Positions 57,025 through 64,000 of a DNA stretch of 64,000 nucleotides are shown in pieces. The stretch covers positions 95,955,611-96,019,610 of the forward strand of contig OZ038485.1 in NCBI GenBank assembly GCA_964036315.1. Reading direction: 5' to 3'. Within the stretch, counting starts at the first letter, position 1, and the number at the start of each line of letters is the position of its first letter. This stretch comes from Acanthosepion esculentum (Eukaryota; Mollusca; Cephalopoda; Sepiida; Sepiidae). The position numbers were made by a program, and so were the translations under genes. The notes under the pieces were generated by a model. It was not told the DNA's origin, ran no database searches, and was given only the letters and a program-made list of their open reading frames with translations.

Positions 57025-57535
57025 TTAGGAATATCTTTCTAGAGTCCTTGAGAATTGACAAGAAAAATAATAAACACTATTTGATTGTTTATTTATACAA
57101 TTTATTATATTAATTATTGAAATAGTTGACAAAACATTGGCTAATTGCCAATTGAGTCAAACTTTATAAAAGGTAAATAATAAAGATATCCTCATAGTTG
57201 ATTCACATATTTTAATAGTTTATGAATAAAAATTTTCATATTTATTTCTTTATAAATTGGTAAATGATAAATATTACATTTCATTAGTTCTAATTAGTTT
57301 TTAGAATTTTGTAAATATAAAATTATTCATGTAAATAAACAATCTAATACTATTTAATATTTTTATTGTAAATTCTCAAGAACTAAAAAAAAAAAAATTT
57401 ACTTTCATCATATGTTTAGGTGTTATTTCAATTCTTTTTAAAACAATAAACACTGCTGAAGAGTGAAGATAGTTGAAATAAAAGCAGGGGTCATGGAAAA
57501 AAAACATCCTTTTGGCACAAAGGTCTATGTCTGCC
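57025..57535. mobile_element. Foldback element B, copy 3
   Basis: Left arm cues AGAGTCCTTGAGAATTGACA and AGAAAAATAATAAACAC; core AAACATTGGCTAATTGCC and AACTTTATAAAAGGTAAATA like copy 1. The right arm reads TTGTAAATTCTCAAGAAC, TTTACTTTCATCATATGTTT, GCTGAAGAGTGAAGATAGTT, AAAGCAGGGGTCATGG. The outer left arm is truncated. Confidence 0.75.
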
Positions 57536-57574
57536 ATTGACTTAATGTTTATTGGCATGGAACATAGAATTGGT

Positions 57575-57670
57575 GAATTGAGTTCAAATAAAATAATATA
57601 CAATTTCATATGAATATCCTTTGGAAAGATATGAATCTATCTCCTCCAACTATGGGTTAAATTACAAGGT
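57575..57670 (+). mobile_element. SINE body fragment
   Basis: TTCATATGAATATCCTTTGG, AAAGATATGAATCTATCTCC and CAACTATGGGTTAAATTACA match the shared SINE body; head and tail are lost. Confidence 0.5.
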
Positions 57671-57751
57671 AGACAAGGCTATTTAGCTTTGTATGGAAGC
57701 TAATTTAATATAAGAAAAGGCTGAATTCAAAACCATGAAAAATGGCAATTC

Positions 57752-57812
57752 ACAGGTAATAAAGAAAAGGAAAATGTGGAGAGCCATGATCACTTACATC
57801 TCTAAGGAACAT
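57752..57812 (+). mobile_element. LINE family B extreme 3' end remnant
   Basis: The + reading KEKKMWRAMITYISKEHGI resembles the terminal RKLWRAMIxNILKGHxT of family B. Confidence 0.5.
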
Positions 57813-58681
57813 GGCATTTAAAAAAAGAAAACAAAATGTAAATGATACACACAGTACTTAAATATCATTTTGTAATAAAATGTATCACATTAGATAATTA
57901 TCATACAGTCAATTAAATATGAGTTACTTTCTGTTGAATTGCAGGTTTAACAGTTTATAAAATGAGTCAGAATATAAAAAAAAAGAAAGAAAAACTGTGG
58001 TTCCTGCTCCCCTTATCTGTGGTTTCAGTTACATGCATTCAATCCCTGAGATAAACAATCTCTAAGTTTTATTTAAGAGTTCCAAAGTGCAATAGTAGTG
58101 ATATTGGCAAGTATCATATATACCAAAGAGAAATGGTAAAGGGGTTCCTTTAATTAAAGAGGTGTAAGTTCTTGACTTAATATTGCATATGGAATTTAAG
58201 ACCTCTGCAATAGTCAGCAAATGTTTGTGTTATATATAAGATTTGTAGTATTTTTGGGAATTGTGGGCCAAGACAATCTGTAAATACACATTCCAGGCCA
58301 AAATTTTGTGGCCACCTTTTGGATTTAATAAGTAGTAAGTTCCATATCATCTTTGGTTTAATTAATTCCTGCTAAGCTAGAATGCTGAAATTATTTAACC
58401 CATTAATGCATGACATCCAGTTTTTATTTTAGAGAAGGGTTTACCTAAATTTTAAAATCGGCCAGACGAAAGATTATCATTAGCTAGCAAGATAGATTAG
58501 GAAAAAGCTAAAATTTACTTTATGCAGTAATGAGTTAATTTTGTTGTTATTATTGAATATATTATAAAACCATTCAGAATAACAAAGTCCCTCTGGCCTG
58601 AAGTTAGCTTGTGCATTCATTTTGAAAAAGGCATGCAACCTTCAGTTATCTTTAGAATATTCTTTTGGCCTATTGTTTGTT

Positions 58682-58757
<76 letters not shown>
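58682..58757. repeat. (TG)n(TA)n compound microsatellite
   Basis: About 18 bp TG then 57 bp TA, the same order as at 45020. Confidence 0.97.
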
Positions 58758-58760
<3 letters not shown>

Positions 58761-59151
58761 AGGCAGAAAATTTGATTTAAACAAGTTGTATTAAGTCCAT
58801 TCAACAGTTCATTTCGGACAGTTTATTTGTAATTTTCATCTTGTGCAACAACTTCTTGGAAAATACAAAAAAAAAAAAAATTAAACGGGTCTTGTTGGTT
58901 GAATTTAATACAACTTTGTTTAAATAGATGAAAATGTATCATATTATATACCTTTTTATTTTCATATATATATTTAATAACTTCTTTTAAACCATGTTAA
59001 ATATTTTCCATTATGAATAGATGCCACTTTTATTTTTCTACTAATAAGCTACTGACAAAATATCTCATGGGAAATTTCTTAGTTACTGATAAGATATTTT
59101 GTCAATATGGCTTCACATGTTAATTCTACTTTATTGTAATTTACACATGGT

Positions 59152-59705
59152 ATTTACTCTGTCTCCCCACTGAGACAAGAGGTGACACAAGGTCTATTTT
59201 TAGGTGGGGGACCCGGGCACATATGCCTGGGACAGGAAGAAAAATTCCCCTCAGCCCCTGCAACTGTTGGTTGTGCTGGCCTCGGTGCGAGCACCGATCC
59301 CTCCATCTGGTGCAATGGGAGGGCACGGCCTCGGGCGGTTGTTCCCCAGGGCTGGACACCTCTCAGTATTATTCTCCTCTGTTGCCCTTCTGTCCTTTGA
59401 CAGAGAAGCCCCTGAGCGCACTCTGTCCAAAGACAGAGACGCAACTGAGAGATAAGTAAATGTGAACTTACTCTTAAAGAGTAAGTATTTACTCTGTCCC
59501 CTCCACTGTCCTTTCTCAGTATGATTTTCCCAGTTGCCCCTCTGTTCAAAGACAGATGCAGCTGAGTGATAAGTAGATGCGACCTTACTCAAAAAGAGTA
59601 ATTTACAAAAGTATTTACTCTGTCCCCCCCCACTAGGATGAGATGTGACACAAGGTCTATTTTTAGGTGGGGACCCGAGTGCGTACACCCGGGACAGGAA
59701 TAAAT
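59152..59705. repeat. GC-rich modular repeat, two direct copies
   Basis: This stretch is visibly richer in G and C than its surroundings. Module 1 (TTTACTCTGTCCCC..CACT..GACACAAGGTCTATTTTTAG, then GTGGGGACCCG..CCGGGACAGGAA) occurs at 59152-59240 and 59612-59700. Module 2 (TCAGTAT..TTGCCC.TCTGT..AAAGACAGA..GATAAGTA..ACTTACTC..AGAGTAA) occurs at 59360-59490 and 59515-59605. A unique middle lies at 59240-59350. Open frames on both strands reflect composition and repetition. I do not recognise the family. Confidence 0.75.
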
Positions 59706-59715
59706 AAATAAATAA

Positions 59716-59716
<1 letters not shown>

Positions 59717-59760
<44 letters not shown>
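59717..59760. repeat. (TG)(TA)n microsatellite
   Basis: TA run directly after a TAAA-repeat tail of the GC-rich element. Confidence 0.95.
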
Positions 59761-59761
<1 letters not shown>

Positions 59762-61107
59762 GTATAAACTTGAAGAAAAGATATACAAAAAACAATATTA
59801 CATTTTTATTAAATAAATGTTATTTTAATCATTAAATTGTTCTTAAAATTGTGGTTTAGTGATTAGCTGCTTCAATAAATGTAAGGTTTCTTACAGGAAC
59901 ATTTTGTAGTACATGAAATAATGGTGGTGAAAAGGAGTACATACACAAAATAACAGACCAACTGATTTGCAATGCAAGATAACATTAGACAAATTAATAA
60001 AAGGAAATGTAAATACTGTAAATAAAAGGAAAGTTTAAAACGAGTTTCTTTTATTAGATGTAAATTGAATAAACAATGAAATGTTCATGAATATGTATAG
60101 TGGACTTTGTTGGTGTGTTTTGTGTTTGAAGTGTTCACAGCTCTTTTAGCTTCAACGTGAAAAGTTCATGACACCAGTTCAAAAGAGGAAAAACTTGAAA
60201 GAGATAGAGAGTTGCTTTAGAGTTCATGTGTTTTTATATTTGAGAGCTGCTGCAGATATGAATTTTATTTTCTGGTGGCTATTGCTACTATGTTTAAGGT
60301 TAGTGACCTAACCAGTGGGAGTATTTTGTATGTTAAATAAGAAAACTTTAAAATTTAAAAAAAAATTAATGAAAATTTATTGTACTAAGCAGGTAAATCT
60401 GTCTGTACTTTGTATCCCCTTTGCAGGTGTGTGATGCATGGACAGACTAACAGAAGTCACTGAGTTTTATATATATAGGTCAATATGAATTCACATGATT
60501 TTTTAAATGAAGTTAAATTCAAATACTTGAAAATAAAGTAAAATCAGCTTACCTCTGGCTGTCTGAATTCTTTTAATCAACCACTGAACATCAGAGGTCA
60601 CTTGACTGAAAACTTACCTAATTATATAAAAAACAAAGCAAAGAATGTTGTTAAATATTGCCATATATTGACAGCATACGAGATGGATGGGCATGTTAGA
60701 CACGTACCCATTTCAGCAGAGCATGTCCGGGTGAAAAAAGGTTGTACTGGATGGTACGTCAAATGTTAGTCGAACTTCATCCATGTTCCCTGTTTGGTTC
60801 AGTTTAAAATGGTTTTCCATTTGTAAATTCATAATAAATCTAAGAAATCTTAATATTTTTTTCTTCTTAATCAGTTGTCATTTTCTGTCTTTCAATTTTA
60901 CATATAAAATGCAAGGAAATTTAAAAAGATTTCTTTTTTTTATTATTTGTCTTGTATGCTGTCCAATACAGTAATCACTCTAGTATTCTTACTGTATTCA
61001 AAATGTATTTGTTTGAACCTGGGTACAATGACTTTATTATTTAACAGAAATCCATTGAAAGCAGTTGCTATCTGCTGGATATTTATGGTTTTAAATCTCA
61101 CTTGCAG
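59761..61107 (+). other. Intron sequence without recognised element
   Basis: AT-rich with no shared repeat block. A short GC-richer patch at 60665-60770 has partly inverted GGATGGGCATGTTAGAC / GGATGGTACGTC-type words, not classified. Confidence 0.4.
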
Positions 61108-61177
61108 ATTTGTCACGGCATCTAATCAAAGACAACAATGAAATTCAGGCCCTGATTGAGAAAGCTAATGAAAATCG
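61108..61177 (+). CDS. Kinesin motor exon, DLSRHLIKD segment
   Basis: The acceptor ends CACTTGCAG and the donor is GTATGT. The first two bases complete Asp (G+AT) and the last two begin Arg (CG+A). It encodes DLSRHLIKDNNEIQALIEKA and then NENR, matching the kinesin helix with the (D/G)L-S-x-H pattern and the EEL/ALI-x-x-G/A-N-x-x-R run that precedes switch I. Phase and sequence join the exons on both sides. Confidence 0.93.
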
Positions 61178-61961
61178 GTATGTAGTATCTTTGTCTATCA
61201 CTATTATAATTTGGAATAAAGAAATCAATCATGTCATCCAAGTTGTTAAGAATGGTATTATCTAAGAAATTAATTATGTTGAAAAATAATTTAATTTTGA
61301 AAATGAATTTGCTTCCTTTCGATACCAACTTTATTATATTCTGTCTGGTTTAAAATCCACTTAAATGGATTGAAGATCTTATTTGTCAATCAACCTTTTT
61401 TGCATGTATGTCTTTAATATAAAAGCATTTCTTCCTGTGGTTATTTTTTAAAAATTAAGCTAATATAGAAAACTGCATTTTAGAAGTAATACAAATTTAT
61501 TTATAGGTTCATCTTAGGAATCTGTATCAGAAATCAAGCAAAGATTCTAACAATTATTTTTGTAGATAGAAATTATTGGAGTAAGGTAAATATTTATCAT
61601 ATTTCTATGCATCAGAGGTTCTAATTACTATATTTGCCTTTACATAACATGCACCCTCACCTAAAATGCCCCCCCCCCCCATTTTACTAGGATATTTTGT
61701 GGAAAAATAATTTTAGTATATTTCATCCTATATTTATTGAAATATATTTTAAAGTGGTTTTGTCGGAGAAAAAAAAAATGATTTTGTACTTACAAATAGA
61801 ATATTGTAACAGTCTACTGGAATAAAGTATGAAATCATATATTGTAAATGAAAGTAAATTAAATTTGCCAAACATATTTTTATATAGTAAAATTATCAAC
61901 AATGCCTATTTATAGTATATATTTAATTGAATCCATATAATTGTGTTCTGAAGATTTAGAT

Positions 61962-62012
61962 TTTGGCATTAAATAACCCATAAAGGTTGACATGCCGCTA
62001 AACAAAATCAAC
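61962..62012 (+). mobile_element. Tail of SINE family 2
   Basis: TTTTGGCATTAAATAACCCA, TAAAGGTTGACATGCCGCTA, AACAAAAT. Only the 3' tail remains. Confidence 0.6.
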
Positions 62013-62301
62013 CAACTGGTATTAGGTTCAAGGTAGTTTTTTTGTACATTAAAAAAAAATAAAATAAAAACACTTATGTGAAGGCAAGTAAGGTACTTTT
62101 CTCTCTAGATAAAACCTTATGTTTTTTAAACAAAAGATTGTAATGCTCACAGATACACGGAATTGAAATTAATTTTCTTAACTCTCATTGCAATAAGAAT
62201 AAAATATATTAAAAAATCTGTGTAAGTGAAAACAATAAGCCAGAAACTCTGTTAAAGCCACAAAGCAACCCCAAAAATTTCCAAATAAATTATTATCTCT
62301 G

Positions 62302-62800
62302 TCTGAATTTCTGGGATGAGAACACTATTTATATTGAGACTGTTGTCCTCATTTTTGATGTTATCACAAGGTTTCGGCCATTGTGCCCTCCGGCCTTTTT
62401 CAGGTGTATATCGATCTGGGTAACCTACTGGGAATTCTGAACTGAATAATTTATTTAATCTACAGGTATAGATTGTTCTTGTTCCACTACTCATGTCTAA
62501 GGATATTGTCTAATTCCTATTTTTAGTACTACTCGGATATTGCTCGCCTGTTTCCACTGAGTGCAAGTACACACTGGATCGGGCAGGGTGTACTTATTCA
62601 GTGGGAAGTGGGTGAGCAATAAATAAAAATAAGAACTGGATGATATCCCTAGACATGAGTGATGATTAAATAAAGGGTTCAGTTTAGAATTTCTTGTAGG
62701 TTACTCAGATTGATATACACCTGAAGAAGATAGGAGGATACAATGGCTGAAACGTGATAAAAACAAAAAAGAAGACAATAGACCGAATATAAATAATATG
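62302..62800. mobile_element. Foldback family A, nearly complete palindrome
   Basis: Left arm 62326-62565 and right arm 62575-62795 are inverted copies almost to the centre. Left cues: TTATATTGAGACTGTTGTCC, TTTTTGATGTTATCACAAGG, TTTCGGCCATTGTGCCCTCC, TTTTTCAGGTGTATATCGAT, CTAAGGATATTGTC, GGATATTGCTCGCC, TTTCCACTGAGTGCAAGTAC. Right cues: GTACTTATTCAGTGGGAAGT, GGTGAGCAATA, GATATCCCTAGACATGAG, TATACACCTGAAGAAG, ACAATGGCTGAAACGTGATA. Non-coding. Confidence 0.82.
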
Positions 62801-62919
62801 AATAAGAAGTATGATTTTCATCTTTTAAGTTGTTAGTTTCTTTTTGTCATTTTGTTATGGATTATGAAGTTGATGAAGGCTGTTGAATCGATTGGCCATA
62901 AGTTGGTAGCATAAGCAAT

Positions 62920-63160
62920 ACAATGGATTCTGCAGTGCAAAATATTCATAGGGTGATATCAAACACCAAAACAAAAATATGGATAAAATCAATCCCAGTT
63001 GTTATTGTTACACCAAGAGAAATGGTTGCAATAAGAGAAATTGACCTCCAATGGCTTCCCAGTGAAAGACAACTGGCAGACTGCCTGACTGAAAGTGCTG
63101 CATCAGAATTATTGCAATGGTGTTGGCTGGTGAGGCCTATCAAGAAGGATGTGTAGTGAA
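62920..63160 (+). pseudogene. Copia-type retrotransposon RNase H fragment
   Basis: The + frame at 63000-63130 reads VVIVTPREMVAIREIDLQWL + PSERQLADCLTESAASELL. The REM..REI.L.W.PSE.QLADCLTK pattern is the C-terminal end of the RNase H domain in Copia-type pol polyproteins. The expected Lys after CLT is Glu here. The catalytic acidic residues lie in the decayed upstream part. No LTR was found beside it. Confidence 0.65.
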
Positions 63161-63953
63161 CTACTGCAGAGAGGAAAGAGGCCCAGGGTTGCATGTATCT
63201 TTTGCAATTCTAGAATAAAATCAAGAATAAAATAACTTACCTCCAAAGCGAGCAAAGATTCAAACAGGCCTTGCGTGTAAACTTATCCAAAAAAGAAAGA
63301 AGCTTCATGGGTTACATATTTGAAATAGCTAGACCCTGGAGTAAGACCCTCTCTTGCGGGATTATCTTTGTGCATATGCAGATTTGGGCTGTCGATACAT
63401 AAAAACAGGAAGAATGAAAAGAAGAAAAATACAGTCGACTGTTGTGCTGAACTGGCTATACATGTGTCGCGGACAGCGAGTGAGAAGAAACTGATTGCAG
63501 CCGTTGGTTGCGAGGAAAAGTTTAAAGCCTTTTTGCTATGGGATGAATTAATACAACCATTTTTTAAAAATTTTTTATAGAGAAGCCAGTCAATGTTATT
63601 GTTCTATATACTTATGTATTGCTCAGCACAGGAATTGAACTCACAACCACCAGCTAATAGAAACTAATGCTTTGCTGTTGTTGGATTGGCCTATCTCACT
63701 TGTTCTTTGTAATGAATTCTGCCATGGAGCTCAATATAAGACCAAGATATTTCTTTCTGAGGGGGAACATTCATTTGCTTGGTGAATCCCTGACAGACCA
63801 CTTCAACACCAGTAACTTGTTCTTCATCAAATATTGATTCATTTCAAGTCTATTTATCATTTATATGATCTTTATTTCATTTGTATTGATTCTGCTGTTG
63901 TTATTCCTCATTGTCATCAGCATAATTATTAATTACTTGCTTTGAATTTTCAG
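63161..63953 (+). other. Intron end, unclassified
   Basis: Mostly unclassified sequence after the Copia fragment. At 63625-63660 GGAATTGAACTCACAACCAC is the reverse of a tRNA B-box-like TGTGAGTTCAATTCC, perhaps a - strand SINE head. The polypyrimidine tract before 63954 is short. Confidence 0.4.
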
Positions 63954-64000
63954 AACTACATCATCCACCCATATGCATGAGCACAGTAGCCGAAGTCATG
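63954..64000 (+). CDS. Kinesin motor exon with switch I SSRSH (cut by window edge)
   Basis: The exon follows the acceptor TTTTCAG and runs off the window. The first base completes Arg; it then encodes TTSSTHMHEHSSRSH and one more base. SSRSH is the kinesin switch I motif that contacts the gamma-phosphate and Mg. Most kinesins have T-x-M-N-x-x-SSRSH; here Asn is His. From memory STARD9 also has His at this site while KIF16B has Asn, which leans the gene toward the STARD9 side, but one residue does not settle it. Confidence 0.92.

Larger units (their letters stand above)
31150..64000 (+). other. Kinesin-3 gene (KIF16B/STARD9 group), partial
   Basis: Six + strand exons join in frame to 149 residues of a kinesin motor domain. 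They cover the strand before the P-loop, the P-loop GQTSTGKT, the GLIPRICE helix, the YLEIYNERVRDLL core, the VREHPKEGPYV segment and the SSRSH switch I motif. Known kinesins use this domain for ATP-driven plus-end transport on microtubules. KIF16B carries endosomes through a C-terminal PX domain, and STARD9 has a StAR-like lipid-binding tail. The tail that would separate them is outside the window. A His where most kinesins have Asn (T-H-M-H before SSRSH) resembles STARD9 as I remember it. The motor N-terminus was not found upstream in the window. Confidence 0.9.

Noticed and set aside
59154..59688. Overlapping ORFs of 131 and 145 residues in the GC-rich block
   Set aside because: Open in several frames on both strands because of high GC and repeated modules; no domain recognised.

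Overview
The window is AT-rich, intron-scale DNA from an animal nuclear genome, crowded with decayed mobile elements. Several repeats fit a cephalopod mollusc: 5S-rRNA-headed and tRNA-headed SINEs sharing one body, two non-LTR retrotransposon families, and many foldback elements. The cephalopod call rests on repeat character recalled from memory, so it is moderate rather than firm. No bacterial-type gene, operon or CRISPR array is present.

One host gene is recognisable, on the + strand from 31150 to beyond the right edge. It is a kinesin-3 motor gene of the KIF16B/STARD9 group. Six exons (31150-31266, 31617-31649, 45900-45961, 56836-56954, 61108-61177, 63954-64000) have GT-AG borders and matching phases. 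Joined, they give 149 contiguous motor-domain residues, from just before the P-loop to the SSRSH switch I motif. Introns are 350, 14250, 10874, 4153 and 2776 bp. About the first 80 motor residues were not found in the 31 kb upstream. The rest of the motor and the tail lie to the right.

Region by region: 1-31149 holds no recognised host exon. It has a deleted mariner (2.1-3.0 kb), LINE pieces, foldback elements (3.2, 7.5-8.1, 17.3-18.0, 20.1-20.7 kb), hAT-type elements (9.0-9.9, 24.7-25.1 kb), a LINE reverse transcriptase piece with its YADD box (24.2-24.7 kb), 5S-headed SINEs (25.3-26.5 kb) and a pyrimidine minisatellite (30.0-30.3 kb). The 14 kb intron holds a LINE split by a 2.57 kb hAT-like insertion, a piggyBac-like remnant between TTAA sites, a foldback element, SINEs, and a LINE split by a 343 bp insertion of unknown type. 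The 11 kb intron holds an array of 43 apparently identical 45-bp units (47048-48990), a foldback element, Tc1-like and mariner-like remnants, a 93-bp tandem repeat interrupted by a 5S-headed SINE with an 11-bp target-site duplication, and a LINE 3' end about 40 bp before an exon. The last two introns hold a GC-rich modular repeat (59.15-59.7 kb), a near-complete palindrome (62.3-62.8 kb) and a Copia RNase H fragment.

The most unusual features are the homogeneous 45-bp array, whose unit appears to be the reverse complement of a conserved arm segment of a dispersed foldback family, and the SINEs that carry a 5S rRNA head ahead of a tRNA-like head.
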